Assembly: GCA_941918925.1 (NCBI GenBank)
Contig: OW799233.1
Span: 46,523,341 to 46,587,340 of the forward strand
Origin: Phyto melanocephala
Taxonomy: Eukaryota; Arthropoda; Insecta; Diptera; Rhinophoridae
Direction of reading: 5' to 3'
DNA length: 64,000 nucleotides
Shown: positions 35,564-48,169 of the stretch, piece after piece
How the letters are laid out: the number at the start of each line of letters is the position of its first letter
Numbering within the stretch: position 1 is the first letter of the stretch
Notes under the pieces: model-generated
Told to the model about the DNA's origin: nothing
Database searches by the model: none
What the model saw: only the letters and a program-made list of their open reading frames with translations
Made by a program: the position numbers and the translations under genes

Positions 35564-36899
35564 TCTATTATCTTTGTTAATTATTGTTAAACAATTATTT
35601 CATTTAATTTGGATGGTTCAGTTATTATCGTCGTCTTCATTACGGTCATTTCACATGATTTTTTGGTATTAACTGACATACACGCTTACGCTCTCTCTAT
35701 GTATTTTGTCTTTAATTATTAGTCTGGATGAGGGGATGCAAATACAAATTAAGTCATCAAATTACACAAAATGACAGAAACTAAGAGGATTGGGGCAAAT
35801 TAAAAGCAACTAAAAATATTTAAGCTTTAATAAGTATTAGATTTGATATTAATATATAACGTTTTGATTACCAATTATTTCTTTGTCAAAAATTTTTATA
35901 TAAATATCATGTATAAAAACATACATATGGATGAATGTACATAAAACTTTTAAATCTTAAATCAATTTATTTTTATTTTTTCCAAAAAATTTCAACCATG
36001 TCAAATTGATAAATATCACAATTTCTCATTATTTATATTGTGTTTTAGACAATTTATTTTTTATTTGATTTTAAGTCTAATTTATAAAAATCTGTCAACG
36101 TTCTATCTGCTAATTGTTGCAATTTTTGCCAGATATATTATGTTGCTTTACTAAGTTTAGTTGGATGGTAAAAATATATCAACAGAATATGGTGCCATAA
36201 ATTAAGTGTCAGAAAATGAGAAATTAAAATGAAAATCAAACATGCTAAATCACCGTAGTATAAGTGAATGTACATAAATATGTACTAAAGTAAATATGTA
36301 GTTTTTTTTAAATCCATTTAAACAATTTTTTGGGAAAATTAAGCCAAAAAGGAAATATTCCAAGGAAAAAATTTGTTTAAACTAAAAAATAATCTAAAGA
36401 TGTCTATCAGTAACAGTCGTATTGTAAATACAAAAACTATTTTTCTAAGTTTTTACAAATCTATGATGAGTTCTTTATTTAACATCATTTAGACCATTAA
36501 AATCGGTTAACCATTTCAGAAATTATAAAGCTTTGAAGTGAAATATTTTTATTTAATATTAATCATACGCCATCGTGTACTGTAAATGTAAGCGTATCAA
36601 ATTAAGATAAAGCTAAGCTACATTCTTTTAAAGCAGATAGCTAAAATATTAAGTAGAAATACTTTTAGTAATAATCCGCCTGTCATATATTCAATATTGA
36701 ATTTATAGTAATAAAACTAAATTCATTTCATATAAATGGTCCGCCATCTAACGTTTTTTTTTTTAACTAGTGCTTATTTCGTGAATGGTAAAACTTAGCT
36801 CATGTCTGATTTGACAGATAATTAGTTTTATCCTTCCGCTGAACGAATATGGTTGTGTATACGCTTGAGTAACGCTGGGAAATATTGCGACATTACTTT
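35564..36899. other. AT-rich non-coding stretch
   Basis: No gene or defined element is seen. Confidence 0.4.
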
Positions 36900-37341
36900 G
36901 GCCGATTTAGCCAAAAAAAAAATCATCTTTTCAGATGAAGCTCATTTTGATCTTGTCGGGTATTGAAACAAGTAAAATTGTCGCATTTGGGGCACAGAAA
37001 ACCCACACGCATACATTGAAAAGCCGATACACCCAAAACGAGTCACTGTTTGGTGCAAATTTTGGTTTAGAGGCATAATTTGGCCATTTTTCTTCGAAAG
37101 CAAGCAAGCAATGGCTGTTACAGTCAATGGCGATCATTATTGGGTAATGTTGAACGAATTTTTGTTCACAAAAATTGAAGAGGAGGATATTGGGTACTTT
37201 TGGTTTCAATGGGATGGCGCCACGTGCAACACACCCGAAGCTACACTTTTGTTTTATAGCATTTTCAAAAAAAAAAAGTTATTTGGCGGACCCTTTAGAA
37301 ACAAGAATGAACATTTAAGGTTGGTTGAAAAAGGAAAATAA
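36900..37341 (+). pseudogene. Mariner-type transposase fragment, central part
   Basis: The plus strand reads DLAKKKIIFSDEAHFDLVGY, then RIWGTENPHAYIEKPIHPKR, VTVWCKFWFRGIIWPFFF, VTVNGDHYWVMLNEFLFTK and WFQWDGATCN. The SDEAHF and WDGATCN words hold the first and second catalytic aspartates of a mariner-type DDD transposase. Two stops lie after the first block, and the third Asp region and N-terminal helix-turn-helix are missing. Later residues (37,250-37,341) no longer match. It is a non-functional fragment. Confidence 0.8.
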
Positions 37342-38236
37342 ATCATGAATCATATTTAATTTTATACAAAAAAAATTTATTCCAGTTTAAAAATATATTT
37401 AAACTTTGATTTAAAGCTTAACAAATCAATTGTAGTCCTTTTTGTATTTAAATAAAAACGAAAAAAAACTTTTTTTAATTTATTCACACACAAAGATACT
37501 TTTTACAATCATAACACCTTACGAAAAGATTTTTCTTTCAATATTTATTTTCTTTAAGAAAAAAAAAACCTAAAAACCATATCTGCCTAAGCCTGCTCCA
37601 CAAAGAGTTTATTTGACTTTAAAAAAATCAATACATATGCAAATAATCCCACGAATACAAAAGCATATAAACTTGGACTTGATTTTTATTGAATATCTAT
37701 TCAGTAGAAGAGAATTTGTTGTAGCATTTATAAATGCTTGTCAAGGTGACTATTTACATACGTTAGAGTTTGTGTGTGGGTTTTGCACATAATTTCACAA
37801 TTTTATTTATCAAATTGTTGTCTAAAAACTTTTTGAAAGAGCTCTAAACCTCTTTTGAATTGTATACCAAGTGAAAAATGTGATTTGCTCTTGAATAGCA
37901 GAAATCCTTTAGAAAGGAAGTGATTTAAAAACGATAAAGTTTATGTGTTGGAAGACAGGTTTTTTACAGGAGATTATTTTAAAATAGCCAATCATTAGAA
38001 ACTAATTAAAAATAGCAAAATTTTAACAATTTTGTAAAAAATAGAAAATTTTTTAAAAATCTATGAAAAATATAAAATAGTTTAGAAAACATATCCTAAG
38101 AAAATTTTAAAACTTTCCTTTAAGTAAAAAATTGATGGAAGTTGGATGTTTCTAAACAAAAGATTTGCCAGTTAGAGACCGATTTGTCCATAATTGTTCT
38201 CGAGTATCCCTAGAGACATATTATATGTACAGAATC
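37342..38236. other. AT-rich non-coding stretch
   Basis: No gene is seen; weak AAAATAG/TTTTTAAAA repeats occur around 37,990-38,100. Confidence 0.4.
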
Positions 38237-38244
38237 TGTACAGA

Positions 38245-39279
38245 AGGGTGATCGATTATTCGACTTTTTTAAGAAACCGGTTTTCAAATATTTTAAAATT
38301 TAGAATTTCAAAAAAAAATTGGTTGATACTTTGAAAACCGGTTAACCGGTTCGAATATATAAAATACAATTCCTTAAATAAAAAATAAAAAAAACATTGT
38401 AAAAAAAGATTATAATAAAAATTATATCTAAATATGAAATTTTTACAGTTTATATACGTTTGGCTGCACAATTGCGCAATAACTGACATGAATGGCATTT
38501 GACTTATTTGGTTTTAATTAGTTGGATTAAAGGATAAAAGGTACTGTTTACAAGTAAAATAAATAAATACAAAAAAATAATACATATATAAAAAGGACTT
38601 TTTGCAAGGCTGTTAAAAATGTTTGTTTCTCCTTTTGTAAATTTTTTAAATGTTTAACAGATCTTTTTAACTAAAAATAAATGATTTCAGTAATTTGAAA
38701 TACATTTTAAAGGCAAGAGAGAAGATCTTTAAAATTTCATTTTAAAAATTATTTCTTATACCCCTGACAGACATACACATATGGGCATAAACTAGTTTGT
38801 TCGACGGTTTAATTGAAATTTAAGTTGACAGACACTCAATGCCATTAATTAAAATTAGGATCTGGAATAACGGATTATTGGTTGGTAACTAAACTTTTTA
38901 CCTAAAAGTGATCGATCAGCTAGGTTTATTCTTCAACTACTTTTAACTTTTAACCTTAGGTTTATATCCTATAAAAAAATAATATTTAAGCATTATTATT
39001 TTTTTTATTTTACATTTGTTTTTTAAACAACAAATAAATTTGTTACGATACTATGGAAGAATATTTAATAGTTTTTATTTAATTTTCGCTTACTAAATAT
39101 ACTTTGGTACGATTGGTTACACAGATATATGAAAATAAACTAAAAAAATAAAACACCGGCTTTTTTGGAAAAAAACCGGTGTATTCGATATTCGAAAAAT
39201 CAACATTTAGAAAAAACCGCCAGCTGATAGAGAAAAAAACCGGGTTTTCCACCGGTTGTAAAACCGAGTCGATCACCCT
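38245..39279. mobile_element. hAT-like non-autonomous element
   Basis: The ends AGGGTGATCGATT and (reverse complement) AGGGTGATCGACT are flanked by near-identical 8-mers, TGTACAGA and AGTACAGA. Eight-bp target duplications are typical of hAT elements. AACCGGTT/ACCGGTTTT words are clustered in both subterminal regions, as expected for transposase-binding repeats. The interior is AT-rich and has no transposase. Confidence 0.65.
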
Positions 39280-39339
39280 AGTACAGATATTCACAAGCGA
39301 TCCTATATCTTATCCTAGAGCTAAAAATATAAATTTTTT

Positions 39340-39626
39340 TTTATGAAAATTAGTAATTTTGCTTTTGCTCAAATCTCAGACAGTTATCGCTATGTGACTA
39401 TGCTGATTTTCAATACCAATCTGCTGTCAAATATTTCTGATATTCTGATACCACACATGGGTGTTGGCAATGTTCAGGGGCCTCGAAAAACTGATTTCAA
39501 CACTCACACGGACATATGTCAGATAATCAGACGGGTAATGCTTAATCGGCTCACCTATTCATAAGCTTTCCGAAAATATTTACTTTATAGGGTCGAGAAT
39601 GAATATTGTAGAAATTCACTGTGAAG
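39340..39626 (-). mobile_element. HLE-A 5' fragment
   Basis: The blocks 'tttcaataccaatctgctgt', 'gatttcaacactcacacgga', 'cctattcataagctttccg' and 'gtagaaattcac' match the 5' half of the family in minus orientation. It ends at the Harbinger-like element. Confidence 0.65.
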
Positions 39627-40623
39627 GGGTGGTATTATTGATTCCGCGCGGAAAGGAAAATTAAACGGAAAAAAATATCGATCGATATGAAAATTGCAAT
39701 TATTTATTCCTGCGGTATTCTCTTTCCGCAAACTTAATTTAACATCCCTGTTTTAAGAGATTATAATCCAATGTTGTGTCAGGGGAAAATATCAACAAGT
39801 TTTAGATGTGATTTTAGATGTGTGTGTTAAATATTTTGTTATAAATTAAATATGAATACAATTGCCTTTTTTGAGGATAGTAGTGACAGTGATTCTTTCC
39901 ACATCCTATTAGAAAGAAGAGTTTTACGCTATAAATCTGGAGATGTGTTCCAGATCAACGATAAAGTGTAAGTTGCAATAAACAAATGTAAACCGGACTC
40001 CTGATAAATATAGGAGAAAGAAATATTGGAGTGCCCAAATTTGTTTTTAGTGCCTTAATAAGTCTGCAAAGGTCATAAATATTTACTGTGCACTTTACAA
40101 CATTAGACTACATTACAATATTGTTATTCAATTATCTGAAGAAAATCCAATAAACGATCCTGTTGAAGATGATTTCAGTGGGGAAGCAAATGAAATAAGA
40201 AATCAAATACTACACAATTATTAATTTGTAATTCAATCTTATTTATCTTATATGTATATGTAAATAAAAAAAAAATTACTACAATTCATTTTAATGAATG
40301 AATTTGCATTTTGTTCGTATATTTTTCTCGTTTGCTCCTCTAAAAATAGTAAAAAATATTCAAAGAACTTAATTACACAATTAAAAAACAGTTTCTTACA
40401 TTTTTGTTCTTTCCGTTACTTACCCGTCACAAATACTGAGCGTAAGCAAAATGGAGGAAAATATCTACATTGCGGAATCAATAATACGACAATACCGCAA
40501 CTGTAGAGTTGATACCGCAACAACGAAAGGATACCGCAGCTGCGGAACGAATAATTGCAAAATTTGCTTCCGCAAAAAAAAAATCTTATCCGCAGCCACG
40601 GAACGGAAACAATAATCGGACCC
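39627..40623 (+). mobile_element. PIF/Harbinger-like deletion derivative
   Basis: The inverted ends are GGGTGGTATTATTGATTCCG and, reverse complemented, GGGTCCGATTATTGTTTCCG. Only the two extremes of the coding region remain. A start at 39,852 (MNTIAFFEDSSDSDSFHILL) runs to a GTAAGT-like site. A tail reads LSEENPINDPVEDDFSGEAN, EIRNQILHNY and a stop at 40,222-40,224. Both resemble the ends of Harbinger-type DDE transposases. GC-rich palindromic words (GATACCGCA, GCAGCTGCGG) fill the right subterminal region. No clear 3-bp target duplication was found. Confidence 0.65.
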
Positions 40624-40973
40624 AATATTAAAATAATGACACGATATAGCGATCATACGGACCAGTCAGTACCACCATTCCGCTAAATAACTCACTATGA
40701 AAAAACAAATATGATTAATAGAAATACAACAACAAAGCTTTCATTACTATCACACTGATGGTTTTAATCATAAATGGCCAAAAATATCGTGCAGCCATAT
40801 TGGTGAGAGAATTTTAAAGTACAGTGCTATGAAAAAGTAAGCTCATAGATTTTTATCAAAATTTAGTCACAAAGAAAAAATTGTTTTGGTTTTTCAAAAT
40901 ACAAACAAAATGCAGTTCACACTATTTTTTAGTTAAAAGAAAAAATAAGCGTGAAGATTTCCACTACAACTTA

Positions 40974-41089
40974 TGTGCTGTTTTTACAAGCCGATTGGAC
41001 GATTTATGTGTATTTTGTTATTGTAACAAAAACAAATTACACATGAATCGTCTAAGACAATCACTCAATCGGCTTGTAAAAACAGCACA
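40974..41089. mobile_element. 116-bp palindromic MITE, TTA target duplication
   Basis: Arms TGTGCTGTTTTTACAAGCCG...ATTG and their exact reverse complement end at 40,997 and start at 41,066. Inner arms (GACGATTtATGTGTA) pair imperfectly, so the whole element can fold into one hairpin. It is flanked by TTA on both sides. Confidence 0.7.
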
Positions 41090-41412
41090 TTAATACGAAA
41101 AATTGTTTAGAGTGTAAAAAACTAATAATAATGCAGTAAATGCTGAATCTATTATTTTTTTACTTGTTAAAATTGAAAATTTTTATTAAATTTTACAGTT
41201 TTAAATTAGACTAGAAAAAAATAAAATATTTCTCTAATTCCATCATCATTTTTTTACGCACTGTATTTGAATAAATATCAAGCAACGCAGGCGTTAAACA
41301 TGTGCACTCGTTGTTGCTTAATGGACGACTAAGTTAAAGAGCATAAAAATAAAAGAGGTGGGGTTATAAACAACTGTTTGATGAAATGGACACCTATGGT
41401 TTAAAACAACAA
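41090..41412. other. AT-rich non-coding stretch
   Basis: No gene is seen. Confidence 0.4.
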
Positions 41413-42349
41413 TAAACCAGTGAGAGCAATATATTCAGCTGTGCTGAATTATTGATAACCACCAACAATTTTGTGTACTAAAATATGTATCCGTTTCTTC
41501 TTATAACTTCGATTTGCTATTAATTTAATTTAATTTTTTAAATTAAGTCTTACAATAATCATTCATTCCTAATCATTTTTACTACATTGTTTTATTTGTA
41601 CGGAATCTGAAGAGTATAATTTGGTACCCAGTAGTAGTTAAAAAATTAGATTAGCTTTATGTGGGCATGACAGCTCCTACTCTTAAAGTTTTAAAATTAA
41701 TGTTTGAATTTAACTTAGGTAATCCATTACAGAGTTTCCTTTTTTCCAAAGATTTTCGGCCATATTGAAAGGTTATAAGCAAAAAATAAATCGTTAAAGT
41801 AATCATTCAACTCGGCCTTATAATAAAATCAACCAGAAAGCTGTGTATGCCAAATTTCATCATCATACCTCTAATTTTGTCGGTAAATTATGTGAGAAGT
41901 GTGCGTTAAAGAAGGCATGTCATAGTTATTTCTGCTACTGAACTTAACTTAGCAATTTCAATGTAGTGTCCTTTTTGCGTTCAAAAACGTTGTCCATTGA
42001 GTAATTATATTAATTAGAGTAAAATCACTACGTGCGAGGTAGGCGTTAAAATGCCATTATAATTACATTGACCAGAAATCAATATATGCGAAATTTCATT
42101 ATCATATCTCTAATTCTATCGCTTTTGAATTTTTTAGATAGTACAATATTGATAAGTGGCGATTAAAACGGGCGTGCCAAAGTTATTTCTGCTAATAAAT
42201 TCAACTAAGATATTTCAAAACACAGTCCTTTATTCTTCCCATATAGTTTTACATCGGGAAATTATATGAATTTATGACAAATCGTTATGTAGGTGGTGGG
42301 CGTTAATGTAGACGTATCACCTTTATATTTTTGGTGGTGATATAAAACG
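41413..42349 (-). mobile_element. HLE-B copy, minus strand, decayed
   Basis: It starts at the 3' end (AACCAGTGAGAGC, hairpin region 'ttcagctgtgctgaa', 'accaccaacaattttgtg'). It holds the CGCCCAC-type motifs and finishes with the 5' end 'tttttggtggtgatata'. Much of the 5' third is deleted. Confidence 0.7.
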
Positions 42350-42385
42350 GTAATAAGTAAAACAAGACAAATGGTAAATTTCATT

Positions 42386-44035
42386 CTACCTAACTACCGA
42401 AAAAAATGCAGTCAAAAGGGTCTTAGCGGACCTCAATGTAAACAAGTTTCCTGGGCCGGATGGAATACCAGCACTGGTATTGAAGCAGTGCTCTTCAACG
42501 CTTGCACGTCCATTAGCCAACCTTTTCAACGCCGTTTACCATACAGGTGAATTTCCTATGTCTTGGAAGGTTGCTAATGTAACGCTGATCCCCAGAAAGG
42601 GTGAGGCTAACAAGCCTGAAAATTACCGCCCAATAGCAATTTGTTCGGCGCTCTCCAAGGTCATGGAGAGTATGGTAAATTACCATCTTGTCAAATATTT
42701 GGAGCCAACCACCTGCTATGCGACCGCCAGTATGGCTTTCGTAGAGGACGTCCTACGGGAGACCTACAACCTTTTTAACAGAGAAGTGGTGCGATTCTAT
42801 CCATCACTTCGGCGAAAGTATGGTGGTGGCTCTGGATATTTCCAAGGCGTTTGATAGAGTCTCGCATGGTGCACTACTATCGAAACATGTTGCTTTTGAT
42901 GTCGGTGATAAATTTTCTCGATTTATATCGAGTTTTCTTAGTGTTCGCTCTATACGAGTTGTTATAGATGGAATCACATCCAACGAGTTCCAAATCAATT
43001 CAGGGGTACCGCAAGCCTCCGTTTTAGCTCCGACTCTATTTCTTATATTTCTCAATGACCTTCTACGTCAAACTTCGAACCCTATATATTCTTTTGCAGA
43101 TGACAGCAACTTGTGCCATTCGTATTCATTCAGCCATAGACCGAGCCTTTCTGAGATCCATGCTATGAGACGGAACATGAATAGGACGCTGAATCAGGAT
43201 CTGATGAACATTTACGAATGGGGTCGTGCGAATAGAGTGGATTTTAATCCTCAGAAAACTCAGTGTTATCTACTATACATACATACATCTACTATACTAC
43301 ATAAACACACGCCGGATATTGTTGCCTCATCTGTTCTATTAGATGGTATAAGTATCAAGGGATCGGAAGCTCTTGATGTTCTGGGCATGAAAATTCAGTG
43401 CGACGTCCGCTGGACTGAACATATTTTCTCGTGTCTAAGGAAGCATTCAAGTGTCTCAGTTTTTTAAGACGATGTAGAAATTACTTCACCCCATCCGATT
43501 TTCTTGTTATTTATACCACCTACATCCGACCGAAAATGGAATACAACTCTCACGTATGGGCCGGTGCTTCAAAGTCTATTTTGAAGTTACTCCACTGCAT
43601 ACAGGAGAGGGCGAAGGTGCTTATTAACGACAGTAGGGCAACCAACTCTATTGACTCTCTCGCAATGTGGGTTGTGTTTCACTGTTCTATCGATATTACA
43701 ATGGAATATGCTCCGATGAGATAAGGGAACTTGTTCCTGAGAACCGCAATTTTGCACGTAATACTCGTTTTTCCAGAAGAGCACACCCATATGTGGTCGA
43801 TTGGCCAGTGGATCGAACTACACACAATAGGGAAAATTCGTTCTTTAGTCGTACTGTTCGTATGTGGAACAGACTCCCTGCTGAAGTTTTTCCAGCCACT
43901 TACAATCTGGAAAAGTTTAAATCAAATGTCCACAAACACTACTCCCTTTCTCTTCCTACCAATAACCTATTTTCCTAATACCAATGCACAATGCATGCAT
44001 GAATAGGGGACATCCCCTGAGTGTTGTATATTAAA
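42386..44035 (+). pseudogene. Jockey/CR1-type LINE, reverse transcriptase part, frameshifted
   Basis: The blocks of a non-LTR reverse transcriptase follow in order through at least three frames. They are KFPGPDGIPALVL; VANVTLIPRKGE and NYRPIAICSALSKVMES; VALDISKAFDRVSH (first catalytic Asp); GVPQASVLAPTLFLIFLNDLL; SFADDSNL (the two catalytic Asp); and VDFNPQKTQ. The thumb continues SFLRRCRNYFTPSDFLVIYTT, and the C-terminus is TVRMWNRLPAEVF with KSNVHKHY. The GVPQAS block has Ala where Gly is usual. A CATA microsatellite is inserted near 43,275. An A-rich tail follows at 44,030. The endonuclease and gag-like parts are lost by 5' truncation. The F..RTV-WN-LP ending suggests CR1/Jockey relatives; the exact clade is unresolved. 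Confidence 0.85.
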
Positions 44036-44130
44036 AAAAAATAAAAAAAAATAGTTATAGACAACAAAATTTTAAGAATTTAAAAGGCTTTTAAAACCAC
44101 TTTGCAATTTTGATGTATTGTGGTTCCAGT

Positions 44131-44914
44131 AGTACAAATATTGTCCAAATTTTAAATTCTATGGTGAGGTTTTTTTTAAAACATTGCTTTTTTTAATTAG
44201 AGATTTTTTTAAGACGCTGCTCCACATAATAAATGATAACTCGAAAACGGTTAGTTCGATATTCTTAAAATAAACTTTGAAAATTTTAAATTTACATTGC
44301 CCTTAATCCGCTCATATATTGCGTTTTAATCGGATGATTAGTTTCGGAGTTATAATAAAAAATTAAAGACAAAAATATATTTTTGACGTCAAAATAGCAA
44401 TTTTTTTTTCAAATCATGAAAAATCGAAAACTGCAATTTTTCTAGGAGAACAACTTTAACTACTCAATTTGATGTATATCAAACAGAAAACTAAAATTTT
44501 GTGAAAATGCGCTAGATCACTTAATTGTGAATAAATTCGAAAGTTATCAACCGATTTTATAATCAATATCTTACTTTGTTGCTATTACATGTGGCTTTGC
44601 GATAAAGTAATAAATTTGAACAATTTTTGCCGTTTTCGATTTTTCATGATTTGAAAAAAAAATTGCTATTTTGACGTCAAAAATATATTTTTGTCTTTAA
44701 TTTTTTATTATAACTCCGAAACTACTCATCCGATTAAAACGCAATATATGAGCGGATTAATGGCTGTATAAATTTAAAACTTTCAAAGTTCATTTTAAGA
44801 ATATCGGACTAACCGTTTTTGGGCTATTATTGATTATGTGGAGCAGCGTCTAAAAAAATCTTAAATTAAAAAAACCCTCTCCATAGAATTGAAAAATTTA
44901 ATCATTTTTGTACT
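44131..44914. mobile_element. Foldback element with ~300-bp inverted arms
   Basis: The arm 44,131-44,447 is repeated in inverse orientation at 44,616-44,914. Examples are GACGCTGCTCCACATAATAA with TTGATTATGTGGAGCAGCGT, and 'gacgtcaaaatagcaatttt' with its complement. A loop of about 170 bp separates them. No coding and no clear target duplication. Identity is high in the inner arms and lower at the outer ends. Confidence 0.8.
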
Positions 44915-47631
44915 TAGGTATCCATGATGCATCAAAACTATATAGTGGTTATCAAACCCTTTTGTAGCTGTTGACCTGTGTAATTTTGTTGAAATTTAAC
45001 TCAATAAAAATAAAAATTTCCAAAAAAAAATTTTGAAAAGCAGACATTTTAAAAATATCTTGAAAAATCACATTTTTGGAAAATTTCTTCAAATAAAAAA
45101 TTTTTAAAAATCTTAGCAATAAAAATAATTTTTGAAGAAATTTCTATAAACAATAAAATTTTGTTAACATAATTTTTCGAGCTCTGGTTCTATTCATAAC
45201 CATGCTGTCGGCATAAGCCGCTATCAATCAAAATTATTCTATTGTAGTGTATTCAGAACTGAGACCTGTATTGGAAGTACATGGCATACATACATACATC
45301 AAGGTCAAGGAGAAATAGGAATATTGATGAACTCAAAAATGTAGTCTTTTAATCGTTATACCGGAGATGGTTGCGAGGGTCTTTCTTCGGTCGTTCTAAT
45401 TTAGCATTCAATTGCTGTTTAGGTTCTACAACTATCTCTGTCTTAATTTTTGTTTGTTTATTTTTTCAATTAGTTTGAAAACTTTGTCAAACACTTTTTA
45501 TAATTTAGTGAATGATTTAAAAATTAATTCTTGTATCGTCTAACTATTGCGTTCCTGGATATTGTAAATGAACAAATTTAACAGTATTTATTTAGTACGG
45601 AAACTTTTGATTACTTTAAAAGTAATTTAAAGTTTTAAATTAAATATCATATAGGTCACAACTGTTTAAAAAAAAGTTTTTTATTTCTAATATTTCCATT
45701 ACCAAGAAATATGTTAAAATTTAGTTAAGTTGGACGAAAATTCTAACAATCACTATACGTTATTATTTATTTTTGTTATTTCATATTTCATTGTTACTGG
45801 GTGTCGCAACATGTGCATTAGAGCATCCCATACATTTTTTTCTTAACTAACAACCATATCTATTAAAAGTCGGTCTACTCCTTCCGATAGTATGAAAATT
45901 AATGATAAATAATTTTTTTTATATGATTTCACTAGTTTTTCGTTTCTGGGCGCACTCTAGCACTCTGAACGATGAGTCGACAAACTATACAATTTTATTT
46001 CTCATGTTACAACAATACAAAGAAACCCTTCGCTTTATTTTTCAATTAATTGAAAGAGAGCAAAGACAACAACAGCAATGCACAAACCGAAAATGTCACC
46101 TACTTTTTGCAAATAATTTCATACCACAATTCTGATAAACGGGTCGCTTCATTAAGAATAATAAAATAAATACCAACTCATACACATGAAAACAATATAC
46201 AAACGGGATCGTATGTTCAATTCCCCAAACCTCTAAGCAATTATCGTTAGAAATGTTATAATAAACATATACATTTATTCAAACAACAACAACAACAATA
46301 AATAAATACATGCAAATGCGAAAATACACATGCCGACATTGTTTTCTTTTTTATGTGTATTCTGCACGACAACTAAATAACAATGAAAACAACAATGAAT
46401 GAGAAGTAGCAACGACAATAACAACAAGCGTATAAGACATACACCGACAGCACAAGAAAATTGTCACAAGCAGAAGTTTAATGGTTTTTCTGAGCAACGG
46501 CAACAAAAGAATAATTTAAAATACATACACATGTTCAGGAACCAACAACACAGTAAAAAGGAAAAGTAATGAAACACTTGAAGTCAGAATTTTAATACAT
46601 TTTAATATTGTGATGCTTTACCAAGGTATATTAATAAGGTACTCCAATCAGCTGATTGTTTTTTTTTAAGTAGTGCCAAGTTGTTTTTTTTTTTATAACG
46701 TGTCTGCATTGGTGAAAAAAATTGTTTATTTTTTGTCTACACGATAAATAATTTGCAGTTTCAGTTGGTTAGAAAAGTTTTAAAAATTTCCAAAACGTTC
46801 ATATTTACGATTTTCATTGAAGTTTTTTAAAAATTAAAGAAAAAAAGAAAAAATTGTGTGACTCTTGTAGGCATATACACAAAAACAAAATGCATGTGTT
46901 TTTTAATGCCAAGATAATTTGTCATTAAGTTCTTGAAAATGTATTTTGTAAAATTAAAGATACTGTAAGGATATAACGGGGACATATCTGCTCTCACAGC
47001 CAAGGTCATCTAAGTTTACAAATTTAAAATCCAGAAAATGCAATATTGACTATAAAAATAACAAAAGTAACATTTTAAATAGCAATTTGAATCTCACCTC
47101 GGATCAATAGTCACTACTTTAAAGAATACTTATATGTTTGCAAAAGTAGAAAATTGAAAAAGTTCAATGGAAATGCGACAAATAAAGCCTTGAATCAATT
47201 GTCGCTCATCTCAAAACTCTAGCTTCACAAAATGTAGAAAATGCAAAAAGTACAAAAAAATGCATAAAAGTACCATTTTGGTCGACCAACCATTTTTAGT
47301 CTCATATCGGATTAATAGTTTTGAATTCAAAAATTCTAGCTCGCAAACTTAGAAAATACGAAAAGTACCATAAAAAAGAAAAAAGGTACTTTTTTGGCTT
47401 TCCACTGAAACGTTCAAATTCCAACTAAAAAAAATATATTTTTATATTAGAATAAAAAATTTTAATACAAGCAATTTAAAGTGAATAAATTACTCCATTT
47501 GTCATAAAAATAATTACGTTCTAAAAAGTACCAACAAGTTTTCACAAATTTTACCCAAGCTACCCTATTATGATTGTATATAAATTTTTGCTAAACTATA
47601 TAATTTTTTATTTTTGGTGGTGGCCCCGTAA
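44915..47631. other. AT-rich non-coding stretch
   Basis: No gene is supported. From about 47,100 to 47,540 the words 'gaaaagtacca' and 'tagaaaatgcaaaaagta' recur irregularly and may be an old repeat. Confidence 0.4.
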
Positions 47632-48166
47632 TCTATATATAAAAAATTGTTGCAAGTGCGTTGTGACTTTATTACTCACGAACGGTCTAATCGAATTCGA
47701 TGATAGGGTTTGTTCCTATGGTCGTGTAGATGGTTTATGTTTGCACGAAATCCGTCAAGCGGTTTACGGGTAAAAACGGGTAAAATCGGTAACATAGTAT
47801 CTCCGGGCTTTATAGAGAGATCACAAAAATTCAGAAAGGATCGAAGAGCCTGCTAAAAATAATTGGATAGGTGTCTGGTACTTTTTGGAAATTTTGAGTT
47901 TTAAGGGGATAAAACGGGTAAAAACTGAATTTTGGAACTTTTTTGAACAGCATTTATCTTTGAGAGGGATAGCAATAGAAAAAAGTAAAAACGTAGTTTT
48001 ACTCTCCTTAAAACAATCTATAATGGGTTTTTGTACTTTTTCGAAATTTTGGAATTTAGGAGGAAAAGGGCTAAAAACGGGTAAAATCGGAAATTTTTTT
48101 ATCTTCGGACCTAATACATGTAGTTATTTTACTTAATACGTAACGAAGCATGTACCGGGCGGCTAG
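47632..48166 (+). mobile_element. Non-autonomous Helitron, second family, canonical ends
   Basis: It starts TCTATATATAAAAAATTG after an A and ends ACCGGGCGGCTAG before a T. Inside, 'cgggtaaaa' words recur four times. It shares its terminal layout, but not its body, with the 18.0-kb element. Confidence 0.85.
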
Positions 48167-48169
48167 TTA

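Noticed and set aside
31880..36570. Shared word ATTAATCATACGCC at 31.9 and 36.56 kb
   Set aside because: The similarity does not extend beyond about 15 bases, so chance or a very old repeat cannot be told apart.
43587..43899. Minus-strand frames over the 43.6-43.9 kb region
   Set aside because: They are antisense to the LINE C-terminal region, whose plus-strand motifs are clear.
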